Source of the DNA: Glycocaulis sp.
GTDB taxonomy: Bacteria; Pseudomonadota; Alphaproteobacteria; Caulobacterales; Maricaulaceae
Direction of reading: 5' to 3'
DNA length: 53,592 bases
Assembly: GCA_022565665.1 (NCBI GenBank)
Contig: JAIUMI010000017.1
Location: 1 to 53,592, forward strand
This document shows, piece after piece, positions 16,901 through 25,124 of this stretch. The notes beneath the pieces were generated by a model, which made no database searches, was not told the origin of the DNA, and saw nothing but the letters and a program-made list of their open reading frames with translations. Both the position numbers and the translations under genes were made by a program. Position 1 is the stretch's first letter, and the number at the start of each line of letters is the position of its first letter.

Positions 16901-16989
16901 ATGGGCGACCAACTGATTGTGCCCTGGTCTCTATCGACCGTCCACGTGCCCAAGCCTGCCAGCTCTTCGTACTTGCTACCTAATGACAT
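13915..16989 (-). CDS. Multi-PAS hybrid sensor histidine kinase
   Basis: 1024 residues, with no obvious membrane segment, so probably cytoplasmic. I read five successive PAS/PAC units (about 1-115, 120-240, 245-370, 375-490 and 505-630), most closed by a D-I-T/S-x-R-type PAC end. These are followed by HisKA with the H-box ANTSHEIRTPLNGV, an HATPase domain (NLLGNAVKFT, DTGIGL, GTGLGLAICKELV) and a C-terminal receiver with the phospho-acceptor in LMDLHMPGMSG and K in FNKPLD. The start at 16989 follows AAAGG; the frame extends to 17058. It is followed at five bases by a single-domain regulator. Base composition here looks lower in GC than the flanks. Confidence 0.9.
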   Translation of the reverse strand: MSLGSKYEELAGLGTWTVDRDQGTISWSPIMRQIHEVGETQLITPDFALSFFSDEDRQQIESALTNLVQSDAPYDFEGRITTAKGNQRWVRVTGAAERHKGKVRRLYGTVEDITRRKDHELEANTVRVQLQATLSALPDLLFELDSQGCFTDVFGGHVENLAVPPEDFIGKPLEEVLPPEVAALGRRAMAAAAADGHVRGLTYQLDVDGVARSYEISASHRPPLGQKMAGSTVVVVRDITARVQAEAGLRYRESLLSSLFDLSPIGIALNDLETGQFLDLNPAFLAPTGYTREEFTQLSYWDVTPTEYELLEKQALEDLHAKGRYGFEKEYVRKDGSRYPVSLNGVRVEDPSGRSVIWSLIEDISERRALENALRSERDQLRQLLDTSPSAIVRLDAEGRIVFANDEAEAVLGLEPSELEDVSFNAPEWIITSIDGGEFADSDLPFSRVMATGAPVRDVMHAIVWPDGRRRILSINAAPLTGDSGMEGVICIVSDISVLMESRERLRINEERLRLATHAAKVGIWSYNPELDRVYFSPECFELMGFSEPVPEMSGQEYRDVIHRDDTERVVNAIYACISGKRDEYREQIRHRTPDGRYIWTLAVGRVAERHDDGRTRIITGTFQDISAEKEYERLIAESRDAAEQANRAKSDFLANTSHEIRTPLNGVLGMAKLLARTELTEKQRFYVDTLCQSGQALLSLIENILDISRIEAGELQFDIETFDLEAVSHNAINAVTGISVNKGLSLELEFDPSLATMRQGDMRRLRQVLLNLLGNAVKFTDKGRVTLRVRGGSGDAVWFEVADTGIGLKADECEVVFSRFVQANSSNTRKHEGTGLGLAICKELVELAGGEISVESRFGEGSVFRFFWPLPQADGLQPDEGERVQSDMASASMPDRNGVVLIVEDNQTNMAVIEDAVRSAGYKALTARNGPEALRILESARVALVLMDLHMPGMSGEEAIGRIRAMEPPVSQTPIITLSADATAQTAGRLKKLDIQGSFNKPLDLDAVISGIEHWTEPNRKAC

Positions 16990-17220
16990 TACCGCACCTT
17001 TTGCCAACCAGGCAGCCAGCCGCAATGCGACTAGTCGACGATGAACCGGGCAGACCATGTCTCGTGATGGTTAAAAAAGTCATCAAAAAGCAAATGGGCC
17101 TCGAAGCAGCATTTTGAGCTTCCCCGGTACGATCAGACCTGCTGCCATAAACATCCCAACAGAGTTCACAATGATTAGCTTTCACGTTTGAGGGGCAGCC
17201 GGGAACCGGCGAACTCTTTC

Positions 17221-18129
17221 ATGCGTTCAGTTTTCATGGCGGGAAAAACAGCAGTCATGGGCGGGATATCCCCTGCACCAGAGATCAGACAGGTCAGCGC
17301 GGTCATCAATCCCCTGGCAGGCAGCGTGCCGGAAGATTCCAAGGCGCGCCTTCAGGCCGTGTTCGATGCGCTGGGCATCAAGGCGCGCTTCGAGATCATG
17401 GACCGCGATTGCGAAGAGGCCTGCGAACGGGCGCGCGGCCATGACAGTGATGCGGTGATCGTGTGGGGCGGGGACGGGACGCTCGCCTGCGCACTCAATA
17501 CGCTCGGCCCCGGCGGCCCGCCCATCCTGCCGCTGGCGGGCGGCACCATGAACATGCTGCCCAGAATGGTGCATGACCAGGTGGACGATATCGCAGCCTG
17601 CCTGCACGCCGTTCTGGAAGACCCGCGCATTATCGAGCTTGCCGCAGGCGAGGTGGAAGACCAGCGCTTCTATGTCGGCGCGCTTCTGGGCGGGCTGACG
17701 CGGCTCGCCGGGCCGCGCGAATCCCTGCGCAAGGCCGACATCATGAAGGCCGTAACCGAATTTGGCGAAGCTGATGCGTTCAGCCTCGACACGCCGATGC
17801 GCTATGTGCCATCACCCGAACCGGGAGCAACGGCGCAGGCTCTGGGCATTTTCCTGTCCGAGCATCCGGGTAAGCCGGGGTTCGAAATTCTGGCCGCCGC
17901 GCCGGAAAACCTGTTCGATCTGGCCTATACCGGCCTGACAGGCCTTCTCGATGACTGGCGCCGCGCCGCGGGGGTGGAGCGCGTCTCGGCCCGCACGGTT
18001 ACAGTGGACGCACTGGAATCGACCGGGCTGGAAGCCACGCTGGACGGCGAACCTGTTACGCTGGCCCGCAACGCGAAGTTTGAGCTGATAGAGGGCGCGG
18101 CGCGCTTGCTGGCTGCGCGCAAAGCATGA
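17221..18129 (+). CDS. Diacylglycerol/sphingosine kinase-like (DAGK catalytic domain) protein
   Basis: About 302 residues. The DAGK catalytic-domain signatures are VIVWGGDGTLACALN (the nucleotide-binding GGDGT) and LPLAGGTMNMLPR. It probably phosphorylates a lipid such as diacylglycerol, but members of this family vary. The start is unsure: in-frame ATGs exist at 17221, 17236 and 17257 with no clear Shine-Dalgarno; I used 17221. Its stop overlaps the start of the metallophosphoesterase by four bases, so the two are coupled. Confidence 0.82.
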   Translation: MRSVFMAGKTAVMGGISPAPEIRQVSAVINPLAGSVPEDSKARLQAVFDALGIKARFEIMDRDCEEACERARGHDSDAVIVWGGDGTLACALNTLGPGGPPILPLAGGTMNMLPRMVHDQVDDIAACLHAVLEDPRIIELAAGEVEDQRFYVGALLGGLTRLAGPRESLRKADIMKAVTEFGEADAFSLDTPMRYVPSPEPGATAQALGIFLSEHPGKPGFEILAAAPENLFDLAYTGLTGLLDDWRRAAGVERVSARTVTVDALESTGLEATLDGEPVTLARNAKFELIEGAARLLAARKA

Positions 18130-18920
18130 TCCGTATAGTCCAGCTGGCCGACCTGCATTTCGGCACCGAACATCCGGCGGCCCTCAATGGCGCGGCGGAG
18201 ATCATCCATGAGACGAAGCCCGGCGCCATCATCGTGGCAGGCGACCTGACCCAGCGTGGCAAGCGGTCCGAGTTCGAGGCCGCGCGGCGCTGGCTTGATC
18301 AGTTCGAGGCGCCGCGTCTTGTCGTGGCGGGCAATCACGATACGCCGCTGCTCAACGCGGTTTCGCGCGTGTCCTATCCCTTTGCCCGGTTCGACCGGCA
18401 TTTCGCCGACCTCACCGCGCCCATCGATATCGGGCCCTGGCGTGCGGCGGGACTGAACTCGGCGCGCGGCTGGCAGGCCCGTTCGAACTGGGCGGAGGGC
18501 GCGATCCGCCGCAGCCATCTCGACATTGCGCTCAATGCCATAGGAGACCGTCCCGGCATCGTCACCTGCCACCATCCCTTCATCCCGCCTGCCACCGCGC
18601 CCCTGCGCACGCGTACCCGGCGCGGCGTAAAGGCGAGCGCAATCCTCGCGCCCAGCCCCGTGCGCCTGTTGCTTACCGGCCATGTGCACGGAGCGGCAGC
18701 AGACCTGCACGCCTATCCCGGCGGCGCCTATCTCAACATTACCGCAGGCACGCTCTCCACCCGGCTGCGCGAGGGACATCCGTCCTTCAATCTGATCGAG
18801 ATCGATGACGACCATATCGAGGTGATCGCCCAGCGGTGCGGCCCTTCGGGCTTCGAGGCCGGAAGGCTGGGACGATGGCGCATTGACAAGAATGACCCTG
18901 CGGTCATCGAGCCGGTGTGA
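18126..18920 (+). CDS. Calcineurin-like metallophosphoesterase
   Basis: 264 residues with all the dinuclear metal motifs in order: LADLHFG, VAGDLTQRG, VAGNHD, TCHHPF and TGHVHG. It hydrolyses a phosphodiester or phosphomonoester; the substrate is unknown. Translational coupling to the upstream lipid-kinase-like gene suggests a linked lipid or nucleotide phosphate metabolism, which is inference. It ends 12 bases before a convergent gene. Confidence 0.88.
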   Translation: MIRIVQLADLHFGTEHPAALNGAAEIIHETKPGAIIVAGDLTQRGKRSEFEAARRWLDQFEAPRLVVAGNHDTPLLNAVSRVSYPFARFDRHFADLTAPIDIGPWRAAGLNSARGWQARSNWAEGAIRRSHLDIALNAIGDRPGIVTCHHPFIPPATAPLRTRTRRGVKASAILAPSPVRLLLTGHVHGAAADLHAYPGGAYLNITAGTLSTRLREGHPSFNLIEIDDDHIEVIAQRCGPSGFEAGRLGRWRIDKNDPAVIEPV

Positions 18921-18932
18921 GCGGCGCGCCGG

Positions 18933-19373
18933 TCAGCGCACGAAAAGCCGCTTCAGACGGCTCCATATCCGGCCACCGGTAGCCGAAGTCGGCTGTTTGG
19001 TTATCTCACGCTGGGCCATCAGAAACGCATCCGCTTCTTCTACTGTCTCGAACAGGCCCGCCTGGCGCCCAGCCTTGCGCAACTCCTCGATGAACATCTC
19101 GATGAAGCGGGCATCTGTCGCCTGAGACGGCTTTACCACCGCAACCGTGAGCGTGTCGGGCGTCTCGCGCGCAAACATGCGCGCCAGTTCAGGCGCTTCA
19201 TTGTGGGAAATGAGAATCTCCGCGCCGCCCATGTCCATCAGCACTTCGCGCGCGTCCTCGTCTTCCACCAGGGCGGCGTAAAGCGCAAACGATTCCATGG
19301 CGTCCTGCCAGTCGACGCTTCCGTCTCGCTCGGACGTGATCCGGCGATTGCGAGTGTTGACCGTGCGGCCCAT
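18933..19373 (-). CDS. Hypothetical protein, SpoIIAA/STAS-like pattern
   Basis: 146 residues, soluble. The central part (DAREVLMDMGGAEILI, then RFIEMFIEELRKAG and LFETVEEADAFL) resembles small SpoIIAA-like or STAS-like proteins, in which a late helix of the form V-E-E-A-x-x-F/W-L is common. The similarity is by eye and weak, so no function is claimed. A GGGGAC stretch precedes the ATG. It stands alone between convergent metallophosphoesterase and the ABC exporter. Confidence 0.6.
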   Translation of the reverse strand: MGRTVNTRNRRITSERDGSVDWQDAMESFALYAALVEDEDAREVLMDMGGAEILISHNEAPELARMFARETPDTLTVAVVKPSQATDARFIEMFIEELRKAGRQAGLFETVEEADAFLMAQREITKQPTSATGGRIWSRLKRLFVR

Positions 19374-19488
19374 TCAACGTCCCCAACTGCTCTGGCGAAA
19401 GCGCGGTGACGCTACGCCCCGTTTATTGACAGGAGTTGAACCGGTTAGAGGCTGATACAGTTCCCGCGCAGCCCGATTGTAGCGCAGA

Positions 19489-21360
19489 TCAGAGCTCGCG
19501 CGTGCGTGCCGCTGTGGCCGCGCGCACCTGACGGGCGGCATTCACGGCCTGGATCTGGCGATCCCACATGGCGGCATAATGGCCCACCTTTGCGATCAGC
19601 TCTTCATGGGTGCCAAACTCGGCGATGGTGCCATTATTGAGCACGTAAATCCGGTCCGCACGCGCAATCGTGGACAGGCGGTGCGCGACCGAAATCACGG
19701 TCCGGCCACGCATAACCTCGTCGAGTGCTGCCTGCACCTCGCTCTCGGTTTCTGAATCGAGCGCGGATGTCGCTTCATCGAGAATGAGGATGGGCGGGTT
19801 CTTCAAGATGGCACGGGCCACGCCCACACGCTGCTTCTCCCCGCCGGAAAGCTTCAGCCCGCGCTCGCCCACACGTGTTTCCAGCCCGTCTTTCAGATCT
19901 TCCACGAAGGCGCGCAGATGGGCGCGGTCTATCGCGTCCCACAACATGTCTTCAGTCGCGTCAGGACGGCCATAGAGCAGGTTCTGGCGGAGCGTATCGT
20001 TGAACAGCACCACGTCCTGCGGGACTAGCCCCATCGCATTCCTAAGGCTCTCCTGCGTGACATGGGCGATGTCCTGCCCGTCGATCAGCACCCGGCCCTT
20101 GTCGGGATCGAAAAAGCGCAGGATCAGCCGCAGCGTGGTGGATTTGCCCGATCCGGACGGGCCGGCAATACCTACAAAACTGCCGCCCGGCACCTCGAAG
20201 GAGAGGTTTTCCACCGAGCGGGAGCGGCCTTCATGAGCAAAGGTGACATTCTCGAACTCCATGCGGCCTTCGGTGACCTTCAGCTCCCCGGCGCCGGGAC
20301 GGTCCTGCACATCGGGTACCAGCTTCAGGGTCTCGAACAGGCGCTCCAGATCGATCGCGGCCTGGCGGATCTGGCGATAGGCAAAGCCGAGAATGTTGAG
20401 CGGCTGATATACGCTCATCAGCAGAAGGGTCAGGGCCGCCACGTCGCCCGCCTGCAGCTGGCCATCCAGCGCCAGCAGCGCACCGACCAGCATGACGGCC
20501 AGAAGACCGCCATTCATGATCGCCGCCTGCACGATATTGAGGGTCTGCAGGCTCTGATCGGCCTTTGTCGCGGCCACGGCATACCGCCCGCGCGCCTCGT
20601 CAAAACGGGCCGACTCGCGCCGTTCGGCGGCAAACGCCTTCACCGTCTCGAAATTGCCCAGAATGTCGACCGCGCGTGCATTGACCTCGCTGTCGGCCTC
20701 ATTCATCTGGCGGCGCAGCTTCACGCGCCATTCTGTGAGGAACCATGTCACCAGTGCGTAGGCGAATACTGCGCCCACGATAATGACAGAGAATATCCAC
20801 CCATAGCGCACGGCCACGATCACCGATGCCAGAATCAGCTCGATCATGGCCGGCACGATGTTGAACACCAGATAGCGCAGCAGGAAGTCCACCGCGCCCG
20901 CCCCCCGGTCGATAATCCTGTTGACCGCCCCGGCCCGGCGTGTCTGGTGATAGCGCAGGGATAGCGACTGCACGTGCAGAAAGCCCTTCAGCGCCACGAT
21001 GCGCTGGGCATCCTGCGAGACGCGCGCAAACATCATGTCGCGTAGCTGGGGGGCCGTAGTGGAAGCGAAACGCGCCGCCGCATAAGCTACGAATGCGCCG
21101 CCAAAGGCCCAGAACGCTACCGTTGCGCCGTCATCAACACCGTCGATCAGGGCGTTCAGGCCATCGCCGAACAGGACTGGCGCCAATACGGCAAACAGCT
21201 TCGCCACAACGGTGAGCAGAAAGGCCACCACCATGCGCACGCGCCAGCGTGCCATGTCCGGCGAGACCAGAATGCCCACAACCCGCACAATGGCTTCGCC
21301 AAGCCGCCCCTCGGGGAGCTGGCCATCGGGTGTGTTAACTACGTCGCTGGGCGTCGCCAT
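19489..21360 (-). CDS. Atm1-type ABC exporter (fused permease-ATPase)
   Basis: 623 residues. An N-terminal six-helix ABC exporter domain (about 40-330) contains the Atm1-like QTRRAGAVNRIIDRG and LSLRYH segments. The ATPase domain has Walker A GPSGSGKSTT, signature LSGGEKQRV, Walker B ILILDEATSALD and the H-loop AHRLST. Atm1-class half-transporters export glutathione-based or sulfur compounds and act in metal homeostasis as homodimers. All catalytic motifs are intact. It is monocistronic, downstream of the LysM gene on the same strand with a 62-base gap. Confidence 0.9.
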   Translation of the reverse strand: MATPSDVVNTPDGQLPEGRLGEAIVRVVGILVSPDMARWRVRMVVAFLLTVVAKLFAVLAPVLFGDGLNALIDGVDDGATVAFWAFGGAFVAYAAARFASTTAPQLRDMMFARVSQDAQRIVALKGFLHVQSLSLRYHQTRRAGAVNRIIDRGAGAVDFLLRYLVFNIVPAMIELILASVIVAVRYGWIFSVIIVGAVFAYALVTWFLTEWRVKLRRQMNEADSEVNARAVDILGNFETVKAFAAERRESARFDEARGRYAVAATKADQSLQTLNIVQAAIMNGGLLAVMLVGALLALDGQLQAGDVAALTLLLMSVYQPLNILGFAYRQIRQAAIDLERLFETLKLVPDVQDRPGAGELKVTEGRMEFENVTFAHEGRSRSVENLSFEVPGGSFVGIAGPSGSGKSTTLRLILRFFDPDKGRVLIDGQDIAHVTQESLRNAMGLVPQDVVLFNDTLRQNLLYGRPDATEDMLWDAIDRAHLRAFVEDLKDGLETRVGERGLKLSGGEKQRVGVARAILKNPPILILDEATSALDSETESEVQAALDEVMRGRTVISVAHRLSTIARADRIYVLNNGTIAEFGTHEELIAKVGHYAAMWDRQIQAVNAARQVRAATAARTREL

Positions 21361-21422
21361 GGATATAACCCATAGGCTGATTAGCCCGGGCTAACAATCA
21401 GATTTGGAGAGGGATTCGGGTT

Positions 21423-22391
21423 TTACCGCCCGTCTGTTTCAGGCGTGGCAAGCACCTGGCCGGGATAGATCAGGTCAGGATCACGAATCTGGTCGCGATT
21501 GGCCTGATAGATGACCGTGTATTGCAGGCCTTCGCCATAGAGGCGCCGCGCGATGCGCCACAGCGAATTGCCCGGCTGCACCACCACGCGCTGCCCGCCC
21601 AGCGCCAGCTGTTCGCGGCTGGCGCGTTCAAACGGCAGCACGATGACGGCCGTCACACGGCCATCGGCATCAAGCTGGTCCACCTGCAGATCATAGACGC
21701 CCGGCTCGAACCCGCCGCTGGCCGGAACGCTCCAGCGTCCGGCCGAATCGGCGCGGGTCTCGGCTACCAGCTCGCCATTGGCCAGAATGCGCACCTGGGA
21801 ATTGGGTTCGGCCCGGCCGGAGAAGATCACCGAGCCGTTCTCGTCATAATCCACTGTCTCCAGCACGAGCGGCCCCATGCCCACGCCGTCCTGCGGGCCC
21901 TGCAATACGCGGCTGGCTTCACCCGGACGGCCCAGCACGACGAGCGGTGTTTCATCGCGGGACTCCGGCACCGATACGACGACCACCTGATCAGAGCGCA
22001 CCTCCTGACCGCTGGGCGTGCGCATGAGAAGGCTGAGTTCCACCGTGCCGGTGGGCAGCGGGGTCTGCAGGATGATCACCCATTCGCCCGCGGGCGTGAT
22101 GGCGGTGCGGGTCAGCTCGCGCTGATTGGCCAGCAGGGCCACTTCCGCGCCCGGCGCACCGCGCCCCGCGATCACCGCATTTCCGCGCGCATCCACACGC
22201 ACCACATCAAAGCTCGGCGGGGTCAGGGCGCTGGTCTCGCGGCGTTCCTCGGCGCGCTCCTGCTCGGTGACGGCCGGCTCTGCAGCAGGCTCCGGCTCTG
22301 CGGCCGGCCGGGTCGCGATATAGATGCCCGCCGCCGCGATTGCGGCAACCAGCAGGACAGCAGCGATAATGAAAGACCGCGGGGCCGCCAT
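21423..22391 (-). CDS. Membrane-anchored LysM domain protein
   Basis: About 322 residues. One N-terminal transmembrane anchor (SFIIAAVLLVAAIAAAGIYI) is followed by a Pro/Glu/Ala linker, two Ig-like or Big-type beta domains (RGAPGAEVALLA and GRAEPNSQVRILANGE repeats), and a C-terminal LysM domain (VQPGNSLWRIARRLYG to IYPGQVL). It likely binds peptidoglycan in the periplasm. I chose the ATG at 22391 because AGGAG lies about nine bases upstream; the ATG at 22415 or the frame start at 22466 would put a basic extension before the anchor. Confidence 0.87.
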   Translation of the reverse strand: MAAPRSFIIAAVLLVAAIAAAGIYIATRPAAEPEPAAEPAVTEQERAEERRETSALTPPSFDVVRVDARGNAVIAGRGAPGAEVALLANQRELTRTAITPAGEWVIILQTPLPTGTVELSLLMRTPSGQEVRSDQVVVVSVPESRDETPLVVLGRPGEASRVLQGPQDGVGMGPLVLETVDYDENGSVIFSGRAEPNSQVRILANGELVAETRADSAGRWSVPASGGFEPGVYDLQVDQLDADGRVTAVIVLPFERASREQLALGGQRVVVQPGNSLWRIARRLYGEGLQYTVIYQANRDQIRDPDLIYPGQVLATPETDGR

Positions 22392-22524
22392 GGGACGTCG
22401 CTCCTGAACGCGCATCCTGTCAAAGAGGATACGGGGGTCTAACCTCGTCGGCCGCCAACCTTGCAAGGTGCGGGCCGCACGGGCGCTGATCCCCCAGCCG
22501 GTCCATTACTACACAGGCGCCATG

Positions 22525-22560
22525 GCAAAAATAGGGAGGGACTGCAGATGAGTCCCTCCC
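22525..22560 (-). terminator. Rho-independent terminator of the ArsR/SRPBCC operon
   Basis: A perfect 10-bp stem pairs GGGAGGGACT (22534-22543) with AGTCCCTCCC (22551-22560). On the minus strand it is followed by TATTTTTG. It lies 28 bases after the SRPBCC stop. Confidence 0.8.
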
Positions 22561-22588
22561 CAAAAATTCACGCAGTGTGCAATGCCTG

Positions 22589-23077
22589 TCAGGCGCGCGT
22601 CGCCTTCAGACCGGCCACCACCTCTTCAAGCTGTGTGAACGCACTGCCCCAACCCTCGTGAAAACCCATCTCGACATGGCGCTTGCATCCCGCCTCGTCC
22701 TTGTGCAGGGCATAGGCGGTGTAGCGTGTGCCGTCGCCTTCGGGTTCGAAATAGATCAGCGCGGTGAAGAAGGCGTCAGACGTTGGCCGCCAGTCATCAT
22801 CCAGCGCATCGGTGAACGCGATCAGGCGTTCGGGCTGCACGTCGATGAACATGCCTTTGTGGTCGAAACTCTTACCTTCCGGTGAGCGCATCACGGTGCG
22901 GAAAAGTCCCCCGGGGCGCAGAACCATGTCTGCGGCCACCGTCTGCCATGGCCGGGGCGTCCACCATTTCTTGAAATGCTCCGGATTGGTCCAGGCTTCC
23001 CATACCAGCGCGACCGGCGCATCGATGAAGCGGCTGATCTCGAGATCCAGGGAAGGATTTGGCTTGGGACGTTTCAT
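22589..23077 (-). CDS. SRPBCC (AHSA1-like) domain protein
   Basis: 162 residues with the START/AHSA1 pattern: ISRFIDAPVALVWEAWTNPEHFKKWW at the N-terminus, GGLFRTVMRSPEG in the middle, and HEGWGSAFTQLEEVVAGL as the C-terminal helix. The fold binds hydrophobic ligands. It begins three bases after the ArsR-type gene stops; the ArsR-SRPBCC pair is a common bacterial two-gene unit in which the regulator controls its partner. The ligand is unknown. A terminator closes the unit. Confidence 0.87.
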   Translation of the reverse strand: MKRPKPNPSLDLEISRFIDAPVALVWEAWTNPEHFKKWWTPRPWQTVAADMVLRPGGLFRTVMRSPEGKSFDHKGMFIDVQPERLIAFTDALDDDWRPTSDAFFTALIYFEPEGDGTRYTAYALHKDEAGCKRHVEMGFHEGWGSAFTQLEEVVAGLKATRA

Positions 23078-23080
23078 AGA

Positions 23081-23416
23081 CTATTCCTTATTTTTCAGTG
23101 ATATGACGAAGGCATCAAACTGATCGAACCGGCTTTCCCAGATAGCGCGCTGGCCACTTAGCCAGTCCTCGACCTCGCGCAGTGTCTCCGTTTTCAACGC
23201 ACAGACGCGCACCCGGCCCTCCTTGCGTGTGGTGATCAGCCGTCCGGCCTCCAGCACTTTGAGATGCTGGAGCACGGTCGGCATGGCCATGGAGAAGGGA
23301 CGGGCGATCTCGGAAACCGATGCCGGTCCCTCCATCAGGCGCGCAATCACCGCCCGCCGCGTCGGATCGGCAAGCGCATGGAAGGTCGAGTCGAGATCAG
23401 ATGTTTGGTTAGCCAT
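23081..23416 (-). CDS. ArsR-family transcriptional regulator
   Basis: 111 residues. The winged-helix pattern is ALADPTRRAVIARLMEGPASVSEIA followed by the recognition helix MPTVLQHLKVLEAGRLI. It lacks the ELCVC metal-binding motif of ArsR/SmtB sensors, so it is probably not a metal sensor, as usual for the SRPBCC-linked subgroup. The promoter sits almost on the start codon and is flanked by ACTAACT/AGTTAGT half-sites, which suggests autoregulation. Confidence 0.88.
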   Translation of the reverse strand: MANQTSDLDSTFHALADPTRRAVIARLMEGPASVSEIARPFSMAMPTVLQHLKVLEAGRLITTRKEGRVRVCALKTETLREVEDWLSGQRAIWESRFDQFDAFVISLKNKE

Positions 23417-23419
23417 ACG

Positions 23420-23461
23420 ACTAACTATTCATGCCGCGGCGCGCGCGTCAAGACAGTTAGT
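23420..23461 (-). promoter_or_regulatory. Candidate promoter and operator of the ArsR/SRPBCC pair
   Basis: On the minus strand, CTTGAC (23452-23447) and AATAGT (23429-23424) are 17 bases apart. Inverted half-sites ACTAACT (23420-23426) and AGTTAGT (23455-23461) flank both boxes. The predicted start is at or within a few bases of the ATG at 23416, so the mRNA may be leaderless. No ribosome binding site fits in the remaining space. Confidence 0.5.
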
Positions 23462-23553
23462 TGGTTGGCTTAGTGTCTTATGCAGCCGATGGTTTGCCGC
23501 ACGGCGTCATTCTGGCCCACGCTGCTATGAGGCTTGGCAACAGAAGGACGAGA

Positions 23554-25071
23554 TTACACGCCCAGCTTCTTGCGCAGGATCTCGTTCACGACTTGCGGGT
23601 TGGCCTTGCCGCCCGTGGCTTTCATCACCTGACCGACGAACCAGCCGAGCGTCTGCGGCTTCGCCTTCACCTGTTCGGCCTGAGCCGGGTTGGCCGAGAT
23701 CAGCTCGTCCACCACCTTCTCAATCGCTCCGGTATCGGTGACCTGTTTGAGGCCGCGCGATTCCACGATTCTCTCCGGGTCGCCGCCTTCAGCCCAGAGG
23801 ATCTCGAAGACTTCCTTGGCGATCTTGCCGGAAATCACACTCGAGGTGATGAGGCTGACAAGCTTTGCCAGCTGATCCGGGCTGACCGGGCTTTCGGTAA
23901 TGGAAAGCCCTTCCTTGTTCAGCCGGCCGAAGAGCTCGTTATTGACCCAGTTGGCAGACAGCTTCGCGTCCGCGCCCGCAATCACAGCTTCGAAATAATC
24001 CGCCCGGTCCTTGTCGGCGGTGAGCACCGAGGCGTCGTACTCGGACAGGCCCAGCATCTCGACAAAGCGCTCGCGCTTGGCTTCGGGCAGTTCCGGCAGG
24101 TTCGCCCGGATGCCTTCCACAAAGCTTTCTTCCAGTACCAGCGGCAAGAGGTCCGGATCGGGGAAGTAGCGGTAATCGTGGGCTTCTTCCTTGGAGCGCA
24201 TGGCCCGGGTGACGCCGGTATTGGCATCAAACAGGCGCGTCTCCTGATCGATCTTCCCGCCCTCCTCAATAATGTCGATCTGGCGGCGGGCCTCATATTC
24301 GATGGCCTGCATGATGAAGCGTAGCGAGTTGACGTTCTTGATCTCGCAGCGCGTGCCCAGATGCTTGAAATCACCTGTCTCGCGGAATTTCTCGTACTGG
24401 CCGGGCCTGCACACCGAGACGTTCACGTCCGCGCGCATCTGGCCCTTTTCCATGTCCCCGCCGCACGTATCGAGATAGCGCACGATGGTTCGAAGCGTGC
24501 GCATATAGGCCGCCGCCTCTTGCGGCGAGCGAATATGCGGACGCGACACGATCTCCATCAGCGCCACGCCGGAGCGGTTGAGGTCCACATAGGTTGCATT
24601 CGGATCAAGATCATGGATCGACTTGCCCGCATCCTGCTCCAGGTGCAGGCGCTCAATGCCCACGGTGAAGCGCGAGCCGTCATCGCGCTCGCACACGATC
24701 TCGCCCTCGCCGACGATGGGGAACTGGAACTGGCTGATCTGATAGCCCTGCGGCAGGTCGGGGTAGAAATAATTCTTCCGGTCAAAGCGCGAGAACCGGT
24801 TGATCTTCGCGTTGAGCCCCAGCCCGGTCTTCACCGCCTGCTCCACACAGCGCTGATTGATGACGGGCAGCATGCCGGGCATGGCCGCATCCACGAGGCT
24901 GACATGGGTGTTCGGGGGTGCGCCAAACTCGGTCGACGCGCCGGAGAACAGCTTGGCGCTGGAGAGCACCTGCGCGTGGACTTCCAGCCCGATCACGATC
25001 TCCCATTCCCCAGTCGCGCCGGGCAGGGTGTAGCGGTGGGAGGCGTCATCAAGCGGCATGGCAAGGCTCAT
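23554..25071 (-). CDS. gatB: Asp-tRNA(Asn)/Glu-tRNA(Gln) amidotransferase subunit B
   Basis: 505 residues, full length. It opens with [14 protein letters not shown], then [37 protein letters not shown] and [13 protein letters not shown], all GatB core motifs, and ends with the YqeY/tail domain ([15 protein letters not shown]). It activates and transamidates misacylated Glu-tRNA(Gln) or Asp-tRNA(Asn) in complex with GatA and GatC. It lies on the same strand as gatC-gatA but is separated from them by three unrelated genes. Confidence 0.97.
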   Translation of the reverse strand: MSLAMPLDDASHRYTLPGATGEWEIVIGLEVHAQVLSSAKLFSGASTEFGAPPNTHVSLVDAAMPGMLPVINQRCVEQAVKTGLGLNAKINRFSRFDRKNYFYPDLPQGYQISQFQFPIVGEGEIVCERDDGSRFTVGIERLHLEQDAGKSIHDLDPNATYVDLNRSGVALMEIVSRPHIRSPQEAAAYMRTLRTIVRYLDTCGGDMEKGQMRADVNVSVCRPGQYEKFRETGDFKHLGTRCEIKNVNSLRFIMQAIEYEARRQIDIIEEGGKIDQETRLFDANTGVTRAMRSKEEAHDYRYFPDPDLLPLVLEESFVEGIRANLPELPEAKRERFVEMLGLSEYDASVLTADKDRADYFEAVIAGADAKLSANWVNNELFGRLNKEGLSITESPVSPDQLAKLVSLITSSVISGKIAKEVFEILWAEGGDPERIVESRGLKQVTDTGAIEKVVDELISANPAQAEQVKAKPQTLGWFVGQVMKATGGKANPQVVNEILRKKLGV

Positions 25072-25124
25072 CTGGTAAGGTTGGGCGGTTCAGCGCATGA
25101 CATGCCGCGATGAAGCGCGTTTGG

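Noticed and set aside
19426-19459. TTGACA on the plus strand between the SpoIIAA-like and ABC exporter genes
   Set aside because: No -10 at proper spacing and no plus-strand gene downstream to be served.
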